A DNA stretch of 64,000 bases from Neoscytalidium dimidiatum. Taxonomy: Eukaryota > Ascomycota > Dothideomycetes > Botryosphaeriales > Botryosphaeriaceae. The position numbers and the translations under genes were made by a program. The stretch spans positions 1,116,001 to 1,180,000 of the forward strand of contig CM074703.1 in assembly GCA_037367355.1 (NCBI GenBank), read 5' to 3'. Each line of letters starts with the position of its first letter. Position 1 is the first letter of the stretch. Under the pieces are notes generated by a model that made no database searches, was not told the DNA's origin, and worked only from the letters and a program-made list of their open reading frames with translations. Shown piece by piece: positions 34,421 to 45,216 of the stretch.

Positions 34421-34904
34421 ATCATGGAAGAGCAACGGTTCCGCCAGGCACTCCTAACTCTAGTACCACGCATTGATGCATTGGACAATATTCCCGCAGA
34501 TTCAGCGATGCACATGACAGGGAGGTTGAAATTGAGTTACCATGCGCCACCGAATGACAAGCTGATCTCAGTCACCACGAACATGCGCCCTACTCTTCAT
34601 GATCCGCCGAGGGCAAGGCATGGAGACTCTTTCTTCCTTAATTTCAACGACGATCTCCTTCCCTACCCAGGTAGCGCTGCAGACCTTCGCCATATACCCG
34701 AACTCTCAGGTCAAAATATCGAAGGAATTATAGCGTATGAGAACTGATTCATATCCTCGTCCGATAGCATAGCAGCGGCAAACTTTGACGAGAAGAAAGT
34801 TACCAGCCGCCGGCGCATTCAAAATGAAACCGCGCATTTCGAGATCAAAAAAAGCCTTTGAGACTCCAACTCAGCATACATTTGTCGTATGACTCACAGA
34901 GATT
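34421..34904. other. Intergenic, short unassigned open frame
   Basis: A 107-codon open frame on the plus strand (34424-34747) lies here. It resembles no family I know and has no context. I do not call it a gene. Confidence 0.35.
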
Positions 34905-36475
34905 CAGGCACCCACTACGCCGGCGAATTGTGTTTGCGTGACAAATCTAAGAAGCTAGATGGATACGAGATCTTCACTAGAAGGAACGAAACAATTTGAA
35001 GAAATCAAAACACCAACATCTGATCGCTCTTGTCGGCACTTGTACCGACAAGACCCACTTCGCCCTGATACTTTCGCCTCTTGCACAATACGAATTAAAG
35101 ACTCTCCTTGTGATGGATAGCTTGGAGGGCTTTAGAGCTCGTTGCGAGGTCGTTCTGCGACGTTTGTTCGGCTGCCTCGTCTCTGGTGTTGACTATCTAC
35201 TACACAAAAACCAAATACGCCATAAGGACATCAAACCTGGGAATATTTTGATTGATAAAGGCGCAATAGTCATCTGTAATCTCGGAATCGCCTATGATTG
35301 GTTCGAAAGCACCGGTCCCACTAACGATGGAATAGCCAAGCAGCAAACGTGTAGATATTCCGCGCCCGAGGTCTCCCGAGAAGAGAATCAAAATGAAGAA
35401 GTGGACATATGTTCTCTAGGATAACTTTCTTGGAGATCACTACCGTTATGAAATGCCACACTGTCGACGATATCAATGGATTCTTTCGCTTTCCGATTGA
35501 AGCGGGCGCTTACAACGATGACTCGAAAGCATCCCAGGCTGGCTTGTAAATTTTGGAAGAGCGAAGTGCACATAACACTCCTCTTCAATGGATCAAATTA
35601 ATGGTACGTTTCTTACAGAGGCTCATCTATCGTAACGTCAATGTTAATGAATGCATCTGACAGCTTGAATTTGACCCCAAGAAAAGGCCAACAGCAGAAC
35701 CTCTCCTGCATGCCACCCAGGATGGCACTATCTTATGCAGAGAACATGAGACGTATGTAGAAAAATGCTACTCTGAATCCATACCGCGTTCAAATCCTGA
35801 GTCGCCGCACGTATTTGTGACAAAGCCACCCGAAATGCCACAAGTTTCCGTTCCTGTACCCAACACATCAGCCGCCAGTGCATTTTCGACGACTGTAAAC
35901 AAGAGTAAGGAGGAGCTTCCGAAGTCAATGCACAACATAGAATATCGCCATCGAAATGTAAGTAGGTTAGGTAGATATAACGCTCTTCCAAATCACGGTC
36001 CTGGTGGACTATTCTGATGTTCGCGGTGTGCTTTACCATTGCGAGACCGAAGGGAGGTTTCAAAGAGTAACTCCCCAGGACGCAAAGCTAAAGTTGAAGT
36101 TTGTTTTAGGGGAAGCCGGCATCACTGCGCCGACTAGTGGTGAGTCTCAAAGGCCAGGCCTTTATTAAAGTCTTTGAATACTGTATTAGACATGAATGAG
36201 TTCTTCTACGGCATGATCGGTTGGGACATGTTTTTCATTGAACGGATAAGAGCCAAGAAAGTATCAAGAATTCTCTTTAACAGCAAGTCCAGCGAAATGG
36301 CATTCCTTATGCTGTTCAGGACTACGGGGATGACAGAGCGACCCAAAATTGAGGCAAAAGTTGTCATCTTGTTCCAAACTGTCGTGCAGGAGATCAGAGA
36401 TGGGCCATTGGAGAGCGTAAGGCCTCTGAGATTCTCATCGATCTTTAAGTTCAAAAGTGACAGTACGGTATAGCA
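34905..36475 (+). pseudogene. Broken protein kinase gene
   Basis: The 34996-35424 stretch reads as the middle of a Ser/Thr protein kinase. It contains HLIALVGTCTD, then IRHKDIKPGNILI, a variant of the HRDxKPxN catalytic loop with Lys in place of Arg. NLGIAYDW replaces the DFG region, and SAPEVSREE stands for the APE motif. The DICSLG block is cut by a TAA at 35422-35424. Kinase-like sequence continues in another frame (LEITTVMKCHTVDDINGFF). No complete glycine loop remains upstream. Further open pieces to about 36475 may belong to the C-terminal region. Loss of DFG and the frame breaks mark it as inactive. Confidence 0.68.
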
Positions 36476-37210
36476 ACATCAAAAAGGGACTCCTGGAAAT
36501 TACATGGAATGGTTGAAGGCGAGATTACGGTTCACCAAGTTCGACGTACTTCAAATTTCGGCATGCTACTACCTATGATCTCAGCCAACCTGACAAAAGG
36601 AGCTCTACATATAAACTTCAGTTTGAAGCATTTGATAACAAGTTTCTTCAGTAGATTGTTTGAAGGTAGTTGACTGATGCACCCCTGTCTAGATTTGCAG
36701 TCATTCAACAAGCAGATATATCCATTCCCGAAGGCGCAGACTCACCTTCATGGCCAGGGTCAGGGAAGTAAAGATGGAAAGGTTGACAGTGTAGCAAAAC
36801 AGTCTCTCCTGTCAATAGGAGTTAGCGAGTCTACCACGTCCGTGAGGACATCGCTAGCCGGACTTAAGAACTCCCCCTTTGTCGAACCATCCCAATCAGC
36901 CTACGTAAATAAAGTATAAAACTGTGATGCTGCCAATCGACTGATATCTCTCCATTTACCGGCCGGAATGAGATACTCATATAGTGCGCAATTTGAACGG
37001 AGCTCCAGTATCATTCCGTCTTCTCGACCAGCATCCATTAAAAGTCTCTAATGATTGACAGCGCCTGATAGTGTGTAATAAATCGTATAGTACAAACTTT
37101 TGCCACTTCAGTAACTTGCTAGATCTAAAGTACAGTGACTATGTGTACTTTGCCTTGCACACTCCCTGGAGGTGATCTTGTTAATCTAGTGAATCTGATT
37201 ACTTCGCCTA
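36476..37210. other. Intergenic, AT-rich
   Basis: About 735 bp between the kinase remnant and the 3' end of the terpene synthase gene. One 80-codon frame (36677-36919) has no recognisable feature. Confidence 0.45.
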
Positions 37211-38717
37211 TTAAGCAATCCTTGCCGCTTCTCCTCCATATCTCGATGTCACTACCGAATAAAATACATTGCCCGCTAACATCCTCAAAGAAGCTTCTAA
37301 GAATCGCCATTCCTCCCCGTCTAAGCAATCGTACATCATCAGCCTCTCTAACTCCCTTTGCATCTCGGTCTCTACCTCGAGTTGGTAGGCGTAAGTAAAG
37401 GCCTTCGCAGAGGACCACGACGATAAGCCGAACAGTTTCCGCACTACATCTACAGCATTGATTAGGTAGTGCACCTTGCCTTCTTCATACGCACGAAGCT
37501 CTTTGTCGAAAGAAGCAAGATCGTTGACGAGTGACAAATGATCACTTGTGAGTCGCATGATCCTCGCCAACTTGGGATCTTCGATGGATACGCTTGAGCC
37601 AATGGAGAATTTTGTACAGGCCAAAGTAAATCTGTAATGAGCGTTAAATGCTGTACGCTATAGGTACAAGCACTTGTTGCACTTACGGTACAGCGGCATC
37701 GACATTGCGATACTCGAGATAGTCGTCCAGCGTCTGAAACTCCGCCGATGGCGGAGAATGCTTGCAGAAATCAGCGAGACGGTCGATGACCTCCTGGCCG
37801 CCATTGCCGACGATAGTGTCGTGGTGCCTGAAGCCGGCCACAACATCATCAATGAAGGCCTGCAGTTCGGTCTTGTCTTCTCCGCTCTCCTCACCGCCGC
37901 GCTCCAGGCGCATGATGAAGTCATCGCGCACCGAACCGAGCTTCGAGTCCCAGCGTCAGCTCCGCAATTCTATTCGCACATCTCACCGTAACTGCGGGGT
38001 AACATACCTTACTTTCCTCATGCATCTCCCAGGAATCTGTAAAGAGGGGTTAGCACAGACCATCCTCGAATCCACGGGAGTATAACAACATCAAACCCAC
38101 CGTCGAAAACAATGATAAATACAATTGCCGCGCTCACAAGCCTCATACGCCGCTCATCCGCACCCGGAAACAAATATGTCGCGAACTTTGTGAAGCGGTC
38201 TTCCTCCGGGCGCCGCAGCTCCGCCGCCGCCACGCCCGCCAGCGACTTGCCGCCCTTACCGCGCACAGCCTGGGTCATCTCCGCGCTGTGGGCGAACAGC
38301 TCCAGTGCGCGGGACGACGTCTCGAGACCGGCGCGCCAGTGACGGGATTGCCGGGCGTGCGGGAAACCGGTAGGGAAGGGGAGACCAGCGGTGCGGGGGA
38401 AGACATCGAAGCCCTGAGCATCGTCGTCGGTGCGGTGCGAGGTCCTGTGGGAGGGCGAGTATGGCTGGTCCTCAGATGGTGGGGAGGGAGGGAAGGTATG
38501 GCGCGGGATGGAGAGTTGGAGGGGCGGCGCAGTGACGGTCAGGTAGGGGGCGGAGACATCTTGCAGCCAGTTGTAGGCGTAGGTGACGCGGGAGAGGCCC
38601 GGGAGGTTTGCCGGGTCGGCGAGGCTCTCTGTGGGGGAAGGTTAGTGTGCTAGTGGTGGGAGAAAAGGGGGTAGGCGAACTGTTGACGCTTTCTTGGGAG
38701 AGCGATATGGCAGACAT
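37211..38717 (-). CDS. Class I sesquiterpene synthase (acorenol/koraiol-synthase-like)
   Basis: Five exons, complement(join(37211..37631,37687..37940,38008..38036,38101..38628,38681..38717)), give 422 aa. All phases agree. The Asp-rich metal motif is created by splicing: VFD (Asp188) joins DSWE across the 64-nt intron to give DDSWE (188-192). The NSE motif is intact as NDLASFDKE (Asn319, Ser323, Glu327), and an Arg-Tyr pair (413-414) lies near the C-terminus, as expected of a class I terpene cyclase. Such enzymes ionise farnesyl diphosphate and cyclise it; the NDLASFDKE form recalls fungal acorenol/koraiol-type synthases. One exon is only 29 nt. The first intron uses a weak GTTCGC donor. The product skeleton cannot be predicted here. 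The reductase, membrane protein and P450 genes to the right make up a likely pathway. Confidence 0.88.
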
Positions 38718-39253
38718 TTTTTCGGATATCTCTTTTACGGATCGGAGTTCACGTCTCCATCAGAGTATTATATACAATTGACAACGTTCTAAATCCGCTC
38801 TAGTACTCAGACAGTTGTCATTTTCTCAAAAAAGAACGCATAGAAGATACACCCTGAATGGTCTCCGACATATTGAAGCTTGAGTCGTATGAAGCACGGA
38901 ATTAAAACGGAGCTGTCGTGCTTCAGGCCTTCGATGTCTTGATTTTCCAACGGCACCATCTCAGTGCCCGTGCTTCTTAGCGGGATCTTCGACTCCGATT
39001 CACGGGCTTCTGATTTCGCCGGCCCGTGCTTTAAGCCAGGTGTATACAAAGCCCTGATATTCACCGAGGCTGAGTCATGTCGTGAACTACGAGAACGCCG
39101 AGCGCTTGCGTGCGGCTATTGGAGCACTGTCACCATGTTGTCTCGTGAAGAGCGGCTCGGAAGCGATAATAAGATTTGCGACAATGTAGAATGCCGGGGC
39201 TAATGTACCCACTGATAATGCGCAGAACAACCACATGATGGCCCGTCTCGCCC
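38718..39253. other. Intergenic (terpene synthase promoter)
   Basis: About 535 bp containing the terpene synthase promoter and the 3' flank of the reductase gene. A TATATACAA-like stretch near 38769-38777 lies about 55 bp before the start codon. Confidence 0.45.
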
Positions 39254-40701
39254 TCACCCCAGGTACGCCCTGCCCGCACGGGCATACCTCTCAGCGGCTG
39301 TCTTCCACGACTGCCTAAGCGACACCTCCTCGGCGAAGCCAACGGCGCGCGCCTTATCCAGCTTCAGGTGATGATCGAAATCGAAGAGGTTCATCCACAT
39401 CTCCAGGCCTTCGTCGAGCGTCACCTGCTGCAGGCGCACGCCCTTTTCCTGCGCGAGCGCTTCCACCTCTGCCGCATGCTCCCTGAGGAACCCCACCGGC
39501 GTCGCTTTCTTCGTCTGCGCATCCCCCTCTTCCTCAGGCCCCACCCCTTCCAAGCCGAAGCACTCGCAGATCGCTGGCCAGCGATCGACAAAGCTGCGTG
39601 GCGTCGCTTCGTCGGCGATGTTGTACAACTCGCCGTTGCCGGCGCGATCGCCAGCACAGACGCACAGGTGGATGCTGAAGCGCGCGAACGTGTCCTGCCC
39701 GCCGTCGTTGCTGAGTGCATGATATGAGTGGGGCGGGAAGGGGAAGGGCACACGGCGCGACTGCGCGGCTGGGTGGCCGCGGTCGTGAAGGTACTTGTAG
39801 AGGGAGAGGAAGTTGGTGAAAAGGGCAACAATGTTGTACGGGTTGGAGTTAGGGACGAAGCCAATCTGGAGGCGGTCAGCCTCGCACACTGAAGCGACTA
39901 GTAGTGAAGGAGTGATCTTCGGGTAGTGGAAAAGCCGCTGCCGAGCTGCGAAGCGGAGCAATCTTGCAGCGGCGGGGAGTCGTACGTACCACCATGTCGC
40001 ATCGGACTTCTGCCCACTTCCACGGCTTGCCGCATTGGAGGCGAGTCAGTTCGTCACGTAGTCCATAGTAGAAGAGGATGTCGCGCGCGGGTTTGGGAAG
40101 TTCGCCCATGCTCTCCGAGAACGGTGCCTGAAAGGGGCGCTGCGGAAGGTGGATCCCATATCCCTGACAGGTACGTTAGGTTGACTATTCCGATGTAGTT
40201 CGACTTGGCTCCGTACCTTTGTGCCGGTCGGCAGAATCACATAAGAAAGCTTCGGCGTCAGTGCCTCGATTGCGCCGAAGCCCCGCTTGAATATCTCGAC
40301 GTTTATCTGATACTCAGTGGGGAAGTCTGGATGGAATTGATAGGCTGCATCATGTGAGGCTTCATTAGCAGATCGCGTTCTTGCTCCGTTTGAGCCTCAA
40401 TTGAGAAGAAAAACCTACCAAAGTAGTAGATGTGGTCCACTGTGGCAATGTCAGGAATCTTCTCGGCGAACGTCGCTTTCCATTCCTCAGCCGCCCCCTG
40501 ACCGAGGTCAATGCCAGAGATGAGGTTGAGCTCAGGGGTGTCAGGGCCAGTCTCGGGCCAATAGCTTTGTGGCAAAGGACGATTCGTCAAAGCCGTGACT
40601 TTGGAGTAGGTCCCTTTCGCGGGGTAGTTATTGAGAATCTCATTGACAACCGCCCATCCCAGAATTCCAGAAGCGCCGAAAACGAGTGCGTGATGGCCCA
40701 T
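39254..40701 (-). CDS. PRISE-like NAD(P)H enone reductase (SDR superfamily)
   Basis: Four exons, complement(join(39254..39865,39990..40163,40217..40344,40419..40701)), give 398 aa. The N-terminal Rossmann motif reads HALVFGASGILGWAVVNEIL. The PRISE-type core is present: DHIYYFGAYQF, then SYVILPTGTKGYGIHL (assembled over an intron), then ILFYYGLRDEL with the expected active-site Tyr, then GFVPNSNPYN. The C-terminal block ELYNIADEA and the WPAICECFGLEGVGP region match the family. PRISE enzymes (progesterone 5-beta-reductase/iridoid synthase-like) reduce activated C=C bonds. An upstream ATG at 40731 would add 10 residues; the inner start matches the usual MGxHALVFGASG. It lies head-to-tail with the terpene synthase, so a role in tailoring a terpenoid enone is likely. 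Confidence 0.88.
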
Positions 40702-41679
40702 ATTGGTACAAGTCTCGGTTAGTCCAAACAATGATGCTTTGAATCTGAACGATGTTGTGAACGGATTTGTAGGTCTTAAAACAGGTGATCAGGGTCCTGA
40801 CTTGATGGTTCCTCCGATGATCTCGGAGGAGACAATTTACTTTCAGAAAGAGCGGGGAAGAGCTCCTCTGACCCGCTTCTGACTCGCTCGTAGGGGAGGC
40901 ATAAATCAGTCAAGCTTTCGACGTGAATCACTTAAAACAAGGACGATTCGTGGTGCGCATGGGCGGTGTCTGACCCACTGCGCGATGAGTAGCAGAGCAC
41001 GCCTTGCCGACTGATAACGGTTCGGGAAAGTGGCGGGTATAAACGAGTCAGTGATGCTACGATATAGCTCGGATGAACTGTTCTTGCGCCTCGTCAAAGC
41101 TGGCCCGTTCTGAAATAAGGGAATAGCAAAGGATGTCTTAAGAGAATCCAATGAAGCGGGTCGAATACTCTATTGCCGACGTAAGGCTATAGATACACAT
41201 GGTTATGGCGCTGGTATGCAGGGGGTCGAGGGCGTGGTGTTCACATGCCGCGAAATCGCGTTCACGACGTTGGATGCACCTGTGGGGCGGTGCGCGGACC
41301 ACAGCTACTACCTATTAAGCAGTGGATTGCGATCAGGCCCCAGCCCTGGAGACATTCCCATTGGCTGTCTTCTACATTCGTTTCGCATTCGGCCCGTGCC
41401 CAGCATGTTGAAGGCCTTACCTTCCCTTCCGGACAGGACATGTCTATGAACAGTAAGTCGCGGGCGAAAGATGTGCATGAGGTGCCCGAGCGCATTGAAC
41501 TGGATGTTTCAAAGAGTGAATAGCCGCCAAGTTCTAGCCGATGCTGTCTTAAATTTATGTTGCGTGTTTGAGCGTATGTCCGAAATCTCCCCGTGCCCTG
41601 TGGCTTCTAGGTTCCCGCTCCGCCCTTCTCTTCAGCGCCGTGTATCCAAGCGTGGTAACCGGAAGATCAAGGCTCCAAC
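40702..41679. promoter_or_regulatory. Divergent intergenic region inside the terpenoid cluster
   Basis: About 980 bp between the reductase start and the membrane-protein start. No gene is supported. It must contain both promoters and would be the natural place for a cluster regulator to bind, but I cannot name a site. Confidence 0.45.
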
Positions 41680-43111
41680 ATGGCCCCAGTACCCCCAATC
41701 CTGATCGAATCGCGCTGCGAGTACGCTTTCGGTTCCATCATATTCATTCTGCGCTGGTTCTGCAGATGGAAAACGGTTGGCTTTAGGAAATGGTCATGGG
41801 ATGATTACTTCTCCATCAGCGCTTGGGTGTGGTTCACCGTTCTGGTGGCTATGGTGGAATACTTGGGTAAGTGGCAGTGTTTGGTGTACTGGGAAACGGA
41901 AAATATGGCTCAGAGTCTAACAGAGAGAAATAGCAACAGTTGGCGCCGCTGCCGGCATGACCACTGCCCAGAGAGCGATGCTTCCACCAGCCATGGTCCA
42001 GAGCTTCACCAAAGGTGGAAAGGCCATGTATGCTTCATTCTACTGCTTCATTGCATTTGTCTGGAGTCTGAAAGGATGTTTGCTTGGATTCTACTACCGG
42101 CTGACGTAGGGGATATTTTCCTTTCCGTCTTCGAACTGAGCACACGCACTGACGCATAGGGCAGCCAAGGTCTCAAGTACCACAAGTACATTCTGGTCGT
42201 AGCAGTCTTGGCAGCGGCTTCTTTCATAGGTGCTGTCTTGACACAAGTCCTCCACTGTCTGCCAACTCATAGAAATTGGCAAGTTATTCCGAACCCTGGA
42301 AGTAAGTCTTGTCAAATCCAAAGACCAGCATTTCCATTTCACTGCAGTATCTTACTGATATCCCATCAGTCGAATGCTCCGCTGCCATCAACACCAATAT
42401 TGCCATCGCAACGGGTAACGTTACGTAAGTCCTGTTCGCCTTCTATCGAATCACATACCGTGCTGACGCAGTTCGTGATGATCAGTACTGACGCCATGTT
42501 GATCGTCATGCCATTCTTCCTGCTAAAAGACACAAAGATATCCCTGTGGAGGTAAGCTGTTTTGACATTCACCTGTTCACAAAAAGCCATTGTTTGACAA
42601 ATTATCCAGGAAATTCAAGATTGGCTTTCTCCTTTCCCTTGGCATCTTTGTGATCGCAATGAGTCTTGTCCGCTGCATTCTCACAGTTGATAATCCCCAA
42701 ACGGTTAATGCAAGTTCCATTTGGGCAATGCGCGAAGGTGTAAGTTTCCTATCGTCCCCAAACGGCCCTCAATTCAATGTCTGATCATCTCGACTTTCCG
42801 CGTAGCTTGTCGCCATATTCGCAGTCAATGCGCCCATTCTGAACGCCCTCTTCAAGCCTGAAACCTGGAACAGGCGCCCTGCCACCAACACATACGGCTA
42901 TGGCTCCACCTACGGTTCTCGCAGCCACGGCAAAGGTAGTATGATGCTATCATCTGGGGCGGATCTCGAGAACCAGGTGGGGCAGGGAACCGCGAGCAAG
43001 GCCGGAATATACAAGATGACCGAGATCGAGACGAGCAGTAAGGAGAGTACCAAGGAATTAGTGAACGAGACAATCGTGCCTCAGAATTGGAATTCGACTC
43101 GAAGGGTGTAG
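41680..43111 (+). CDS. Seven-helix rhodopsin/PTH11-like integral membrane protein
   Basis: Seven exons, join(41680..41866,41934..42105,42165..42301,42370..42424,42486..42551,42610..42739,42806..43111), give 350 aa with every phase consistent. About seven hydrophobic helices are seen, e.g. GSIIFILRWF, ISAWVWFTVLVAMVEYL, YASFYCFIAFVWSL, YILVVAVLAAASFIGAVL, AMLIVMPFFLL and IGFLLSLGIFVIAMSLVRC. The WSWDDYF motif between helices 1 and 2 is the hallmark of the fungal rhodopsin-domain/PTH11-like group. A hydrophilic tail of about 80 residues rich in Gly, Ser, Thr and Glu follows. Members are often called receptor-like but rarely have known ligands. It lies between the reductase and the P450 of the terpenoid cluster. 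Two acceptors were chosen because only they keep the frame, so small boundary errors are possible. Confidence 0.85.
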
Positions 43112-43412
43112 TTGGATCATTCGAATGCGACAAGGATGGTAGGACAAAATGGATTGGTACATGCATAAATCGTGGGATGGGATTGCTTACAAGGAGTATG
43201 ATGTAAATTAAATAATGGAAACATTCAAATACTTTGTGGGGAACATTTTCCAGAGGACTACAGAAACATAAAACTCAAACCGCAATAAGAGGGTATCAAT
43301 GTCAGTGGAGGGAAGCAAGTAGTGTGTATACATGTCTGGAGTTCAACAATGCCTTTAATCTGCTATTGATAAGTCTGAAATCTTCCCTTTTAGTGATCTA
43401 TGAGGATACAGT

Positions 43413-45216
43413 TCATCCCAGCACCCTGGTCACTTTAGCCTTAACAGCAACATGTCCCTCCTTTGGAAATCCAACGCCTCGGGCATGGTATACTTCGATA
43501 TTTTCCAGCTTCGTGTCGAAAAGATCCATGTCAAATTTGCTCACAATCCTCGCAATAACGTGGTAGAGCATGGCGTATGCCAGACTGATTAGTTGGATGT
43601 TAGTCGATATAATGACATTGCAATTCGGAAAGGGTTGAAGGAGCGCGGCAAGTAATACAGGAAATTCTACTTACTTGTAACCAAGGCAGATCCTACTCCC
43701 CTTTGAGAAGCTGACAAGATATTTCTCGAGGTTTACGCCGTCTCGGGCTGCTTTGATCCAGCGCTCAGGTTCGAAAGCATGAGGGTTTGGGAATAGCGAA
43801 GGATCATTGTGAATGAGATAGGTTGATTGGCTGACAGGAGTCTGTAGAGAGTGTGTTTAGTAAAAAAAAAAATGCCACGAAAAGTCCCAGAATCACTTAC
43901 ACCAGGCGGAATGGTATATTCGTTGTACTGCAGAGCCTCCTTCGTTGCGACCCTTGGAATGCGTACAACCAAGCCGTGAGAAAGCCGAAGCGCTTCTTGA
44001 ACAACCCCTCTCTATATTGGAAATTAGCATATACTGTCATATTTTTGCAACAGGAGTTATGGATCATTACTAAGTATGGAAGAGATTCGAGATCAGCTGT
44101 AGTCCACGACTGGTCGGCATGTCCCGACAGAGTGTTGAACTCTTCACACATTCTTTCAAGATGCCGTTTGTCACTCAACAGATGGAAGAATGCTACACTC
44201 AGGCTTCGTGCTGTGGTGTCTATTCCGGCAAAGATTATGGTTTCACCTTCATCCAGCATTCGATCCATTGTCTTCTCCTCAGCCGGGATGTTAGGATCAG
44301 CCAACGCGCTGACAATGACTGATTTAGACTTGGATTTTGTCTCGCCATCGCTCCGAAGAGATTTTTCAATGCAGTCGCGGTTGCTGTTACGCACATCCAT
44401 GACAACGTGAAGATTCTCATTGATCAAGCGCAGTATTGGGAGTGGTAGATTCTTGAGCGTGGTTGAGGGCACTGGGAGAAATCGGGTGAGGTGGTAGAAG
44501 TCGAACAAGGCGGTGAGGGCAACCTTCAACGCGAAGTGAAAGTTCTTGGTTCCCAAGTAGTCCTGATGCGACCCGTAGAAATGGTAGGTAACGACGTCGG
44601 CCGTGAATGCCGAGAATGCTGAGGTCAAGTCGATCCCAGTGCCTCGGGCCATCGATTCACGGAGACGTAGGCATAAAACGTCCAGCCGCTCCTTGATGAT
44701 TGGTTCAAGGCCAACGACTGCTCGTTTTGAAAAGTAAGGGCTAAGGATAGCGCGACGCTTGCGATGAAGATCGTGGTCAACGGTAGCGATAGTAGCGCCG
44801 GGAAAAGTGTAGCCTCTGACGGCGGAGGGTTCTTTGTTGATACGACGACTTCCTCCAGCATAGACTGAAGGGAAAAATTGAGGATCATGAATGTGAAGTG
44901 ACCGAGAGTTTATACGAACGATGGGACCTTACAAACACACGTCAGTCCTTATTTGAAGGACGAGAGCAACACATCTGCCAGACTGCTTACCGTACTCTCG
45001 ATGCATTTTCTCGATTTCCCAAATGTAAGTCCCATCTTTGATAACATCATAGTAGAATTCATAGAATGATCCTACAGCTGCTTTTCTTGGGCCAGGGAAC
45101 TTCCGCAGTGGATGGAGAAAAAGGTCGTAAACTGTTCGAGCAATGACATATACTACAAAGGAGGCGATGGCAAGGCCAAAAGAGGTGGCCGACGTAGACA
45201 AGATTCTCTCCAGCAT
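43413..45216 (-). CDS. Cytochrome P450 monooxygenase (trichodiene-oxygenase-like)
   Basis: Five exons, complement(join(43413..43584,43675..43841,43901..44011,44071..44927,44991..45216)), give 510 aa. An N-terminal membrane anchor ([19 protein letters not shown]) is followed by the HPLRKFPGP hinge. The I-helix reads AGIDTT (309-314). The K-helix ExxR is Glu367-Arg370 (QEALRLS), completed across an intron. The PERW segment (FEPERW) and the heme loop [12 protein letters not shown] with ligand Cys450 are intact. Two upstream Met codons at 45261 and 45258 could extend the N-terminus; 45216 was chosen because the anchor follows directly. The style matches fungal P450s that oxidise sesquiterpenes, such as trichodiene oxygenase. 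It is convergent with the membrane-protein gene and at the edge of the terpenoid cluster. Confidence 0.9.
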
